Assembly (NCBI GenBank): GCA_018398585.1
Contig: JAGTTD010000002.1
Location: 36,572,186-36,636,185, forward strand
Reading direction: 5' to 3'
Origin: Simmondsia chinensis
Taxonomy: Eukaryota > Streptophyta > Magnoliopsida > Caryophyllales > Simmondsiaceae
DNA length: 64,000 bases
Every line of letters starts with the position of its first letter. Position 1 is the stretch's first letter. Under the pieces are notes generated by a model that worked only from the letters and a program-made list of their open reading frames with translations, did no database searches and had not been told where the DNA came from. The position numbers were made by a program, and so were the translations under genes. Positions 43,704 to 58,429 of the stretch are shown here, piece after piece.

Positions 43704-44855
43704 CATGACTTAAAATATGTTAAACCTATTGATCACGATAAGCAATTTAAGTTGGGTTAAGGATTCCATGTATTTGTTTTTAATAAATGCACCAAATTCT
43801 TATCCTTTAAGTTGTTCAAATGTTGGCAACTGAGTAGGTTTCCATCGAAAATCAAGTCATATCATTCGATATTTAAGTGAGGAGATGCTATTGCAAAGTA
43901 AAAACTATTACTATCAGAGCAATGATGCGACATACAAAAAATGAGAGACACAAAATTATCTTGAAAGTAATAGTTTTACTTTGACAATAACATTTTTATC
44001 TTGAAAATAACATTACCCTTTTAAGTGAATAGAAATTCCATATCGTATTGAGTAAAATCCTTAAGATTTTAATTGAACACAAGAATGCAAATAACGAAGG
44101 AACCCTTCAAACACACTGGACCATCCACACAGTACCAAGAAATCAACTATATCAAAAGTATTCATTGTTAGATGAACATTGCGAATATTATATTTTGTTT
44201 TATTTCTTTTTTACATTGGTAAGGTGGGAAGGAGGGAAATGTCTCCAATAGGGATCCAACCTGGGTGACACCCCTGACCCCTAAGTTCTTCATCATTATG
44301 CTATATCCTTGAAGGACAACATCGAGAATATTTTTCTACTGCAATATACCTCCTCACATAAATGCTTAATCCGATTAAAACATGGATAGTATGCATGCAC
44401 ACCTCATACATTGCTTTGAAATTACACTAATATATAAGTTGATTAAACCCAAAAAGAAATACTAATATAAAATTAGCCGATGGGAACATTTTAAAATTTT
44501 AAATATAGTACCTGAAAAATTGAAAAGTTAATAAGTAGTTAATAAAAAATAACCACTTTTAAAAGTAATTTTCTATTATTAAAAAAAAAAAAAAAAAAAA
44601 AAAACAAAACCCTTATGTTTAAAAGAAGTTACTGCCAGGGAATTGTTATTACCAAATATGACTTACAAATAATAAGAACCACAAAATTACCATAAAAATT
44701 AAGATCTTACTTTGATAATAACAATATTTTCCTAAAAATAACATTACCCTATTTATATACCGGAATTTGAACCACGGATTTGAGCTATCAAGACCAATGA
44801 TCACATACATGGGTTTCTCTTTACTTCTTAGATTACTGCATCATGTAAGACTTTA
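43704..44855. other. Intergenic; degenerate SINE at about 44200-44330 (minus)
   Basis: No gene. The stretch 44210-44330 has, in reverse, a box B-like gggatccaacctgggtg and box A-like words, so it is probably an old tRNA-derived SINE. A 24-bp A-run lies at 44581-44604. Confidence 0.45.
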
Positions 44856-45059
44856 AAGCAACATTTCTAGTGCCCCAAGGACTTCCGTCTAAGCAGGGTC
44901 TGGGAGGGGGATGGATGTAAGAAGCCTTCCTCCTTTAGGATGCTACCCTGAAGGGAGGTTGTTTCCGAGAACCCCTAACCTGAGGGGTGCAACACGAGGA
45001 CTTCTCAGGAGATCACCCATCTTAGTACTATTCTTGCCCAAGCATGCTTAACTTCGGGG
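44856..45059 (-). mobile_element. 5S rRNA-derived SINE, second TSD-bounded copy
   Basis: On the minus strand it begins CCCCGAAGTTAAGCATGCTT, the middle of 5S rRNA just before its internal promoter. It runs through the 5S 3' end (AGTCCTCGTGTTGCACCCC) at about 44984, then into the shared tail (ggttaggggttctcggaaac, ccagaccctgctta). A perfect 19-bp TSD, tgcatcatgtaagacttta, lies at 44837-44855 and 45060-45078. The 5S promoter boxes are retained with a few substitutions. Confidence 0.9.
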
Positions 45060-45233
45060 TGCATCATGTAAGACTTTATCAACTCTAATTCAAGGTCTCG
45101 GATCCCAATAAACAACATGAATGCCGATATCAAATCTGAGTAATCAAAAACCTGTGACCATATAATATCTCAGGAAGTACATACATCAGCTAACATAGGG
45201 TAAAAATTGACAGGAAATTCATGATAATCACCT

Positions 45234-45681
45234 TCACAAAGTAACATGATAGAATTGAATTGCAGAATCAGTATCTTCTTCAATTGGCTTTGGCAGAATC
45301 TGCTTCCCATTTATAAATCTGATCTGTTACACATTACAGAGCAAGGGCTTATATGATATCGTTTTTTATTTTATAGTTTTTGATTTTTGACAAGCTAAAA
45401 ACCAAGTTTGAAAACGTCCATTTCTTGCTTTGTTTTCCAATTTTTCAAATTTTATTCAAATTAAGTAAAAACTAAAAACAAAAAAACCCGATACAAGAAA
45501 AAATTGTTTTCAAGGTATGGTTCTTCATTTTTAAAAGACAACAAACTACAGATAAAAAATGATATCAAACAATGCCCTAATCTTCCTGGTTGAGATGAAA
45601 CTGAATTACCAGCTTTTTGACTCCTTCCAACTTGGTCTCCTTATCGAAAATCTGGTTCGGCAACACAAAGCAAACCATGAG
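45234..45681 (-). CDS. Unidentified gene, two 3'-terminal exons
   Basis: Exon 45681-45610 (24 codons, LMVCFVLPNQIFDKETKLEG...) has cag before it and gt after it. Exon 45323-45234 (29 codons plus TGA, IRFINGKQILPKPIEEDTDS...) has cag before it. Both are phase 0 and join without a frame change, and the composition looks like a conserved soluble protein. I cannot name the family. Upstream exons were not found with confidence; candidates lie between 46000 and 46870. The gene could be a remnant or retain a long 5' part. Confidence rests only on splice sites and reading frame. Confidence 0.45.
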
Positions 45682-45769
45682 CTGATGAGGATTAATGTTT
45701 CTTTTTGATAATCCAAATACAAGCCCAAAGGTGTTTTAACATTGGTGGCTTTTTTTTTTTTTTTTAAAT

Positions 45770-45905
45770 AGAAACGATAAGGAGAAAACAACATTCCCAA
45801 ATTAGGAACACCAACTATGAGGGGATGGGGCAGTGAGTTGTGAACCCAAGATCTCTAGCTTGAAGGGCGGGCAACTTAACCACTACACCAAATCCAATGG
45901 CTCCT
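45770..45905 (-). mobile_element. tRNA-derived SINE
   Basis: The minus strand reads ggatttggtgtagtggttaa (box A) and gatcttgggttcacaactc (box B), spaced as in a tRNA, followed by an A-rich 3' end near 45750-45770. No clear TSD. Confidence 0.65.
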
Positions 45906-46353
45906 TTTCTTCATTGTTATTTGTGCATAAAATTAGGTCTAGACTACACAGATTCAAAATAAACCACACTGCCCAACTTAAATTGTAAAACATCGATAAC
46001 ATTTTAGGAAGCTTACTAGCCTGCAAAAATCCCAGCTCCATTTTCAGATACCCTAAATAATCTTTATTTGTACTATGGTAAATAAATTGGCCAGCTAGTC
46101 AGCTCGATTCATGCTCTCATACACAAGTTGGGGGTGTAAATGAGTTGCGTCATGCCGCAAACCTCCTTGTTCCAACTCGGATTGACAGGTATTAGTGTGT
46201 TTGATGCTCTGCTCATTAGCGCAATCAAGCTGAGCCGAGTTTGCTATCGAGTCCCCAAATGAACACAAACAAGCCCTAATCCATTTCTACCGTCAATAGT
46301 TCATCGAACCTTTGATTCGTTTACACCCTACGTACAAGATGTTCCTATTTTTT

Positions 46354-46355
<2 letters not shown>

Positions 46356-46388
<33 letters not shown>

Positions 46389-46660
46389 GTAGTGTGGAGG
46401 AGTTCAAGCTCAAAATTGGTTTGAAGCAATTAACAACAAAACCACTGGTGTAGTAGGCTTCATTTTTCAGTGTTAGTCAGCTGCTCATGATCATTCTACT
46501 TGCAATGGAATCATTTATGCCCTTGTGAAAGTCACCTCCTCCCCAACATGAGATGCCAACCAAACGCGATATGACCTGCCCCGTCCTCCCTAACCAACCC
46601 CCCCCCCCCCCCCCCCCTCTCTCTCTCTCTCTCCTTCCCTCTTCCCTCTCTCAATAGTTA
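46356..46660. repeat. Poly-G run and poly-C/CT microsatellite
   Basis: 32 consecutive G at 46356-46387; about 20 C at 46598-46617 followed by (CT)n to about 46632. These homopolymers may be inaccurately assembled. Confidence 0.9.
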
Positions 46661-47487
46661 TTGAAATGGTATAAGACCCACCAACTTGCAATGAGAAGTC
46701 CAGCAGAGCAATGTCACCTGAAATCCGACCCTCCCCCAGCCTCTCTCTAATTTCACACAAGACATTCAGAATCAAATATTTCACAAGCAAAAGCAACAAC
46801 GAGGATGATTCTATGTCAGAAAGAACAATGTCTTCGTCAATATGATCATCTTGTTATAATAGGTAAAGAAAACAAAAGATTACATATAATGCCTAATCAC
46901 AAGCTCGTACGGAATGACCACAAATATTGCAGGGTGCAGACACCATTGTAACGGTTTAGAGTGTCAAGGAATCAACTATCCCTAAAATTTAAGGTGTTAG
47001 GTAAAAATCTAAGAATAATTTTATACTCTAACATGCCTACACAACAAATGCTCACAAAGCTTGAAACCTAAATAATGCACAAACCAACTTTATACGTTAT
47101 TTCGAAATTATATTAATATTGGAAGTCATGGCTGTAAAGATTCAAACTCATGACTTTTTGGTTAATAAGGCTCCAATACCATCTCAAGTAACCGCCTATC
47201 AAAAGCTTTGGCGATGATTTTTATACCATCACACAGAGAAATCTAGCAGTCAATAAGAAGCCAAGCTAACTTTGGATCATCAGTGGCTGATTCTAGATTT
47301 GGTGCAGTCTCAATTTTCGGCTCAACATCAGATCACAAACAATTCAACACAGCACAAACACCCTACAATCTACAGCAATTCTACCCAAATTAACAAATCT
47401 AACAACAAATTCACCCAAATTTTAACCATTCTCATCACAAATTCAACCAATCCAATCAATAAATCAACAAAAAAACAACAAATTACC
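46661..47487. other. Intergenic DNA
   Basis: No confident feature. A minus-strand open stretch at 46590-46799 is partly microsatellite-driven and may hold a degenerate exon. The part adjoining 47488 would be 3' UTR of the bL12 gene. Confidence 0.4.
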
Positions 47488-48033
47488 TCACTCCATGACC
47501 ACTTTAGCACCAACCCCCTTCATCTTCTCAATAATCTTCTCTGCCTCCTCCTTCGTCACCCCTTTCTTCAACACCGTCGGCGCCTTCTCTACCAACTCCT
47601 TTGCTTCCTTCAACCCCAAATCCGTACACCCTCTCACCTCTTTGATTATCTTGATCTTCGACGCCGCGTCAAACCCCGCCTCCAGCTTCAGATCAAACGC
47701 CGTCTTCTCCTCCACCTTCTCTTCCGCCGGAGCCGCCGCTGCTGCCGCCCCTCCACCGCCTTTCCCCATTCCCCGGAGGCTGAACCCCATTCCCGGCATC
47801 ATCACCGACACTATCGGCATCTCGTTAACCCCTAACTTCTTCCTTAGCACCTCCGCCAAGTCCGCCACCTCCATTAACGTCAAATTGGAGATTTGATCGA
47901 CGATCGCCGACACTTTCTCCGGCGCCGGCACGGGGGCCGGTGTGGTGTAGCTCCGGGTGAGATTTCTAGGGTTTTGAGTGGGGATTTTGAAATTATGAGA
48001 TAAATTCGCTGATATACACCGAAAATACCTCAT
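47488..48033 (-). CDS. Mitochondrial ribosomal protein bL12 (L7/L12)
   Basis: Component of the large-subunit stalk that recruits translation factors. The 181-aa single-exon frame has an N-terminal presequence-like region (about residues 1-35, basic and Ser/Thr rich, [17 protein letters not shown]). Next comes the N-terminal dimerisation part ([20 protein letters not shown]), an Ala/Gly-rich hinge with [18 protein letters not shown], and the conserved C-terminal domain with [20 protein letters not shown] and a final GAKVVME. The basic N-terminus points to mitochondria rather than plastids, though this is inferred. No introns or frame breaks in the CDS. The upstream telo-box and site II motifs fit a ribosomal-protein promoter. 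Confidence 0.95.
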   Translation of the reverse strand: MRYFRCISANLSHNFKIPTQNPRNLTRSYTTPAPVPAPEKVSAIVDQISNLTLMEVADLAEVLRKKLGVNEMPIVSVMMPGMGFSLRGMGKGGGGAAAAAAPAEEKVEEKTAFDLKLEAGFDAASKIKIIKEVRGCTDLGLKEAKELVEKAPTVLKKGVTKEEAEKIIEKMKGVGAKVVME

Positions 48034-48170
48034 TTTTTGAAGGATTGATTACTGAGAGATGATATTGAGGTGATGATTAATTGTTTTGATTGAGCATTTT
48101 TGTGGAAATCAAATCAAATCTGAGACATGGCAGGGGGTTTCAAGCAGAGCTAGGAGAGAGAAGATGACCA

Positions 48171-48236
48171 TAAACCCTAATGGGCCTGTTTTGCACGTAC
48201 GGGCCCAGAGCCCATTTATCTTCGGGTTAGGCCCAT
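48171..48236 (-). promoter_or_regulatory. Telo-box and four site II motifs of bL12 gene
   Basis: A telo-box (taaaccctaa on plus, 48171-48180) lies beside site II-type TGGGCY elements at 48181-48186, 48202-48207, 48208-48213 and 48230-48235. The combination is typical of plant genes for ribosomal proteins and mitochondrial functions and binds TCP-type factors in other plants. It lies 138-203 bp upstream of the start codon. Confidence 0.8.
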
Positions 48237-48289
48237 TTTCTCTTTTCATTATCAAATTTATTCATTACGCAATGTACCTCATATTGTAA

Positions 48290-48893
48290 TATATACAGGG
48301 TCTTGTGATATTTAAAATTTTTATCAATTATGTACTTTGGAGTTTATAATTACATTAATTGGGTGCCCTCCACCGAACTTTGATAGATTTTCATTGAAAA
48401 ATATTGATGTAGTCATAATTCTAGTTATCCTTTATCGAATTTGATGACTTTTTTTACCAAAAGTGTTGACATGACACTTGATTTAAGTAATTTATTAGTA
48501 TCATACAATCAAATTCAGTGAATTTATACTGTATTGTGCTAAATTTTTGCCAATAATACTAACATAACTAAGACACTATTGTAACTATGTGCTCTATCAG
48601 CATTTTTCATGAAAAGTCGTCCGAATTCTGAGAAAGTTCATTAAATTTATATGTTAATATGCTATTCGTGTCAATTTTCTTACTTTATGTCGTGTTCATG
48701 TTGCCCTTCCCGGCAAAACAAAGTCTTTCCCGTTTTCAAAATATTCCTGCTTGGTCGTAATCTTTTTTCTTTGAATTTCTTTCTCATTTTTCTTTTGTTT
48801 TTGGCTTTCCTCTTCGTCCTCTCTAATCTAGGGTTTCGTCCCTCTTTACTGTATCAACTTATATCATAACTGAAAAAAAAAAAATAATAAAGA
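48290..48893. other. AT-rich intergenic DNA
   Basis: No gene or clear repeat boundary seen. Confidence 0.5.
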
Positions 48894-48898
48894 AACAC

Positions 48899-49042
48899 TA
48901 TAATACCCAGTCTAATTAAATTGGACTAGGTAATATAATATGTGACACATAGGATAATTGAACTAAATTAGGTATTATAATATAATTAGAAGTCACTGTT
49001 ATTTCGATTGGAATGTAAATAATTAATAAATTAATATAATAA

Positions 49043-49085
<43 letters not shown>

Positions 49086-50799
49086 AGTAGGGATCAAGCA
49101 TATACTGAGTGGGGAGCAAGGCTAATTAAGTAGAGACAAAGCATATAGTGAGTGGGGAGCAAGGCAAGCAAGAAAGAAGGGTCTATAAATGCCCAAGCCC
49201 TTAACCTCATTTCCTCACCCCTCATCTCTCGACTCTCTCTCTCTCCTCTCGGTTTTCTCTCTCTACCACTCACGACTCTCTCTCCTTACCGGTATAGATC
49301 CGGTCACCCCGTCGGTGTCACCACCTCTTAGAAGCTAAATTTGTTAGATTTAAGCTAGTGAATGTAAGTATATTACTTCCCCTACTTGTTTGTAAAGTAT
49401 GAAAATTGCTTTAGATGACTTAATTTGTGTGACTTATATTTTGAATGATTTATTGGTTTGATAAAATAGGATTGGATATATGTGTTTATGTGATTATGTG
49501 ATTTATACTCTTAGGAGTTAAATTATATTGGTTTATACATTGATTTAATATGTGAATTTCGAAGAAGTTTTTACGAATATATGAATTTCGAAGGAGTTTT
49601 TACGAATATGTGAATTTCGAAGGAAATTATTGTAAACTTGTGATTTGAATCCGGCTGTGTTGAATCCCGGTAAGTATGACGACGCGGGGGAGACGTCCAA
49701 ATCCCGGTCGTTACATAGAAGGAAATTATTGTGAAATTGTGATTTGAAATTGAAAGGTTTTATGGGAAGAGCTTACAGATAACTACGTTGACCCTCCGGG
49801 GTCTGTCGACGATGTGAAATGTGAAATACGAAATGTGAAAAGTCGATCTGTGACCCTGTAGCGGGAATAATACCGGCACATAGATCTATGTTCGATCCTA
49901 TTGGATCTGTCGACTTAGAACCGCTTCGAATATGTGAAATGTGAACGGCGATCTGTGACCCTGTCGTGGGAATAATACCGGCCGTAGTATTCGATGCGTC
50001 TGTAAGTTTTACCAAAAAAAGCTTTTGTGAATGAAGTTTTACCAAAGTGTGTTTGCAAATTGATTTAAAGCATAAAGAAAAATCAGAGTCGTCGATCCTT
50101 GGATCGATTCCAAGGAGCTCGGTTTGGAATGGGACAGACCCTGCTCCAGAGTCGTGCTCGGTCTGGTATGGGACAGACCATGTCTGATGGCCGTAATTAA
50201 AAGTATAAAGTGATGATTTATGTTTCTTAGTGAATGTTGGAAATAAAAGAGATTTTAATCGTTTTACCAAAGACTCTTGTGAAATGATTTAAGTCATGTA
50301 ACATTGATTTGTGATATCATAACATGATTTTAAAGATGAATTGATTTTATTAGTTTTGATTGGAATTTTATCCGTTTTAAATAATATGCCTGATTCGGGT
50401 AGGGAGTGTGGTGTACTTACTGAGCTTGTTGTTTGCTCACCCAATTCATTTACTTCAGATTAGTTGCTTATGACAACTATAGAGGAACGAGGAAGGCAAA
50501 CCGAGGTATTGTTCCAAACATTGTGTTGATTTCGAAGGTTTAGATATTAAAATAAATTCGTAGTTGAATATGATGGACAATTTGAGGTATTGTAATTTTG
50601 AGCTTCCGTACTGTTAGATTTAAGTCGTTGGTGATGATGTATTGGATTTGATGTCATATTTGTTGGAAAAAATGGAAATTTGAGGAAATTTTGATCGAAA
50701 GATTCGGGCTTCGTACTACGATGTTGGGATTCATTATAGTATGGCTGTGTAGCGCCTTTTAACTTAAGCCTATTCGGTAATAAAGTTGGGGGCGTTACA
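48899..50799 (+). mobile_element. Solo LTR, Ty3/gypsy-type
   Basis: Starts TATAATACCCAG (first dinucleotide mutated from TG) and ends GGGGGCGTTACA, with the 5-bp TSD aacac at 48894-48898 and 50800-50804. TATA box tataaat at 49184-49190. Contains an (AT)n tract (49048-49082), three tandem copies of a 29-bp unit around gaatttcgaaggag (49553-49625), and a doubled block around gatctgtgaccctgt. No coding sequence. It lies between the bL12 and peroxidase genes. Confidence 0.82.
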
Positions 50800-50992
50800 A
50801 ACACTTTTTGTAAGAACATGCACATATACATTTTTCAAAAGACAAACACTAAATCACAGCGAATTGAGCACTTTCATTTCTTAAACCCACATTTTCGTAA
50901 ATTATTCCGTTTACTAGTTATTCTTTCATTATAACAAGAATAACACTATTTATTAACTTAAATCATCATAAAACGCAACAGTTATTGTAAAT

Positions 50993-54817
<3,825 letters not shown>

Positions 54818-54880
54818 TTATTTATAAACTTAGGCTCTTGGAGAGCAAATAATGCTTTGGTAATGCTATGATTGGGTTGG

Positions 54881-54888
54881 TATTTATA
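54881..54888 (-). promoter_or_regulatory. Peroxidase TATA box
   Basis: Minus strand tataaata, 100 bp upstream of the start codon, with a CCAAT-like ccaat about 15 bp on its other side (toward the start). Position fits a short 5' UTR. Confidence 0.7.
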
Positions 54889-54969
54889 GAAGAATGTGTG
54901 GAAGTTAAAAAAAAATAAAAATAAAGAGCACGCAGAGTGTTTGTTTGGTTGTGCTGTTTTATAATAACA

Positions 54970-55495
54970 AGGTTTTTTTAGGATAAATTGTATTAAAGAT
55001 TTTTGTACTTTTTTTATTATGTCAATTTAATCTCTTTATAATTTGTATTGTATCAATTTAGTCCATTGGTCAAATTCAAATTAAGTAAACAACATAAGTT
55101 TTGACCACACAATCAAATTATATGCCAGAAACTCACTACAAATTCGTCCATTGACTTAATTTATATTATATCAATTTAGTTAATTAATCAAATTCAAGTT
55201 AAGTTAATGACGTAATTTTTAACTTAACAATTACATTAGATGCAAGTAACCCATTATAAATCCACTCATTGACTCAATTTAACCCAAACTCTGGCAGAAT
55301 CATTAAAAATTTCATTAACAACTTAACATAAATTTCACTCTAAGGACCAAATTGACATATTAATTATACATGGACTAATTTCATACAATTAAAAGTATAA
55401 TGACTCAATTGACGCAATTAAAAGTAAAAGGATAAAATTAATATAATGAGCAAAATACAAGAACCTTTTGATCTAAAATACCCTATTTTTTAACA
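54970..55495. mobile_element. Probable MITE with imperfect inverted ends
   Basis: The left end (ggataaattgtattaaagat, tttttgtac) and right end (in reverse, gggtattttagatcaaaagg, ttcttgtatt) are loosely complementary, with repeated tcaatttag words inside. Boundaries and superfamily not certain. Confidence 0.45.
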
Positions 55496-56049
55496 GAAAA
55501 ATAAACGAGTTTGGAGTCTGTAGGCGTTTTATAGAGTAGTATGAACTATTAGAGGGGTTTAATAGTTAAATTATTCCATCCTAAAATTAGAGGTTTTGAA
55601 TTCAAAATTCATTTTCCCGTTTTATGATAGTTGGGATTTCTACGAGAGAAATATTAATTGCATCCTTTTTATTGTTATAAAAACATAACCTATAAAGTAG
55701 TGCCATACGAACTCAAAAAATTTATATAGTTATCTATTTATTGTACATGATAAAAAGCGCTTAAAACTAGGTAACTAAGCAAGAGAGGAAAAAAGAGTTG
55801 GTGCAGGTTGATGTATTGAGCCAAAACGTTCAAAAGCTACAACACCTCCAGAGTTGCCCGTTTCAAAGCTTGAGCCATGCTGTGTTTCTGAACAAACTTC
55901 GAAGTTTGGGCATAAGCTAGGTCTATTGTTTGACGGGGAAGATGAAGTCATCAGTAGGACCCTTTTCAAGACATTAATAGGCGGAGGCAAGTTGTTAAGG
56001 AAATCAACGACTAATAGCAACATATAATGAAGGCGGTGGGACTTTCTTA
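55496..56049. other. Intergenic DNA
   Basis: A minus-strand open frame of 82 codons at 55775-56023 has no recognisable domain and no supporting context. I do not call it a gene. Confidence 0.4.
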
Positions 56050-56353
56050 GCCTGTCATCGGGTGTGTGCTATCTTTGAGGGATTTGGCTTTTGGTTTTTT
56101 TGGGCTTCTTTATTTATTTTTGCATTCGTTGTCTCAGTTGGTTTGTTTTTGGTCATTTTTCTGTCTTTTTGGCGTTGAATTTGGTGTGTAGGGTATCGTT
56201 TGGTATTTGTGTTTTTTGGGTTTTGGATTTGACCTTTGTATGGGTTCGGGCATTGGTAGAAGTGTCTCGGTGTTTCTTGCCTTCGGGGCTCTGCCCTGCA
56301 CATTTGTACTTATTTGAGCTTATATCATACTTTCTGGGGGGGAAAAAAACATG
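56050..56353 (+). mobile_element. LINE 3' UTR-like fragment
   Basis: T-rich text with tttggtttttttgggcttc, cggggctctgccctgcacat and tttgtacttatttg, ending in an A-run (gggggggaaaaaaac), resembles the 3' UTRs of the L1-type LINEs in this window. No coding text or TSD recognised. Confidence 0.5.
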
Positions 56354-56595
56354 ATAAAAAACTATTGGCTAAAACAGTAATATATGTAATAAAACTTTTT
56401 ATAATCTAAATATTTTTTATAACATCATTGAATATAAATTAAATATTTAAGGTGCATTTAATATTTTTGTTATAAACGAGTGTGTTGGAGGTCCAAGAAA
56501 GGGAGAGAACAAAAGAGAAAGGACACCGCGGGAGAGGTGGAGTTGGTAACTACTCATCTTTTTGCATTTGCTTTAGTTAGGATGAGAGCTCAGAT

Positions 56596-57373
56596 TGTTG
56601 ATACTAGTTTTTTTTTTTTCCGATAATTAGCTACAGAGTCGCGGTACAAAGTAGGCAATTCGAACAAGCAAGCCCTGAGTCAACTCGTAAAAGAACAGGA
56701 ATCAAAACGACAAAATAATACAAACAATAAGACAAGCAAACACAGGCAAAACGTAATGAGCCTCAAACACAACTAAGGAAGACACAGACACAGGACTAAC
56801 CAAAAGACAGGAAAACAGGACATCCAAGCCATATCTATTGAAGTAAGGCACTAAGCATAAGTAGATCATAAATCGCAAAATTCAGCCCTAGACTTTTCCC
56901 AATCTCCAACGTGCACTCCGTAGTAAGGATCTTGTTGGCATCTTTAACGCTGTCACCCCTTTTCACCAGATTCCTCTTTTTTTGTTGATACTAGTATTTG
57001 TTGTATATTGTATTATATATTTATATTGCTAGATTATGTCTGAAGTCTGGTTGTATTGGACCTTATTTATGAGATATAGGATTGGGCCAATCCTATTGAG
57101 GCCCATAACATATTAAGGTTTTAGTATGGTGGCTTTATATATACACAGAGTTGTTTATGTTACAATTAGAGATTGAGTTAAGGATGAAAAAGATCTGAAA
57201 GTTGAGACATCTCATGTAAACTTTCAATGAAATAGTGAAATTATCGTGCTCGCCTCCGTGGGTTTAGGCTTCAGCTGAACCACATAAATTGCGGTGTTTT
57301 CCCCTATTTCCTCCCTTTGTTTATGATTGTTATTTTGATTTATGATTCGTTATTTTGTGGGTGATTTTCAACA
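56596..57373 (+). mobile_element. Copia LTR with primer-binding site, interrupted
   Basis: Starts TGTTGATACTAG and ends TTTTCAACA, then tggtatcagggcc at 57376-57388 matches a Met-tRNA primer-binding site. A 374-bp element (56608-56981) interrupts it after its first 12 bases; without it the LTR is about 390 bp. No internal coding region or right LTR was found. Confidence 0.75.
56608..56981 (-). mobile_element. Retrotransposed fragment with poly(A), nested in copia LTR
   Basis: Flanked by a 13-bp TSD, ttgttgatactag, at 56595-56607 and 56982-56994. On the minus strand it ends in poly(A) (56608-56620). Its beginning encodes text such as DANKILTTECTLEIGKSLGL, like the linker of plant LINE ORFs, then stops. 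Probably a 5'-truncated LINE-like or LINE-mobilised sequence. Confidence 0.75.
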
Positions 57374-57388
57374 GGTGGTATCAGGGCC

Positions 57389-58059
57389 CTAACAGAGTTA
57401 ATAACTTGATTTATTGACATAATTTCACCCCTTCTTCCTGATGTAACGGCCAAGGGGAGTGAATGGCCACCATCAATTGCTTTGATTGTATGTATTATTA
57501 TTAGCTTAGAATTCTTGTATATGTAAGATTATTTTAGGCTTTTGTATCTTTTTAGGCTTGTATTATAAATAAGGTAGTCTTTTTTGAATGGCATTATCTA
57601 GTTTCAAGTATTCTTCTTGTGTCTTATTCTATTTTAGTCTTGTTTTAATTTTTACACAGATGGAGTTTTCGCATATTTTTTGGGTCGTACTTTCAGGTGA
57701 TATATATCGTGTTTTTATGCACTTTTTAGTTAAGCAGCACACGTCGTCAAAGGTGAAATGTATTTTGGAGTAGCCACTTAGTGTGTAGAATAATATGTTT
57801 TAGGTTGTTAGAATCTAAGTGCTTCGATATCATTCCATCATATGGCCAGCCTGTGATTTGTTATCTATGATATTTCTTTAATTTGGATTGTATCTATTTT
57901 TTTATTCTTTTTTGAATGATATGGGTGGGTTTCGTTGACTTTATACGTATTCTCATTTTTTCATTTTATATAATAAAGTTAGAAAATTTGAAATTTTTTA
58001 ATAAAATTGTAATACGTAATTTGATACCGCTAGAAATTTAAAGAAGTTTAGTTGTACAT
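57389..58059. other. Non-coding DNA, partly duplicated at 62930-63715
   Basis: The segment 57431-57574 (tgtaacggccaaggggagtg, ggccaccatcaattgctttg, gtaagattattttaggc) recurs at 62930-63715 once the hAT MITE and a SINE there are removed. It may be an LTR or other repeat with two copies flanking the copia element. No gene. Confidence 0.5.
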
Positions 58060-58188
58060 TCCTTGGTGGTTAAAATCTTCACCCCCTTTTGGCTAGGTCC
58101 CGCATTGAAAGCTCATTAACTCCACTCTACAAGTTGTTGTCCCTTTTAAAAAAAAATTGGAATCTCTTTACTAATACAAGTTGTAATC
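58060..58188 (+). mobile_element. tRNA-derived SINE, second copy of family
   Basis: ccttggtggttaaaatcttc and cccgcattgaaagctcatta align with the copy at 5899-6045. It abuts the truncated left LTR of the next copia element. Confidence 0.6.
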
Positions 58189-58429
58189 TCTTGATTAGAG
58201 CATCATTCTCATTCGTCTCTTTTGTCTCTCCCTTTACACACTTTCACTTTATCGTTTTGGTTGTCGTTGTATCCCTGAAATTATTTCCTACGCTGAAATA
58301 AGTCTTAGGGAAAGTGACTACATAGCCTCGACACCTGAGATCTTTAGAATACCCGTTCTTGCGAGTTTTGCAAGAGTTTACTCCAACAATCTTAAGACTT
58401 ATTTTCTTGTTTTGTGATCTTGGTTTGAT

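Noticed and set aside
47272..47896. Long plus-strand ORFs over the bL12 gene
   Set aside because: They are antisense shadows of a GC-rich coding exon; the minus-strand protein is a clear ribosomal protein.
49553..49995. Short direct repeats resembling a CRISPR array
   Set aside because: They are adjacent imperfect tandem units inside a plant solo LTR, without regular unique spacers.
55775..56023. 82-codon minus-strand ORF
   Set aside because: No recognisable domain, no splice or promoter context, flanked by repeats.
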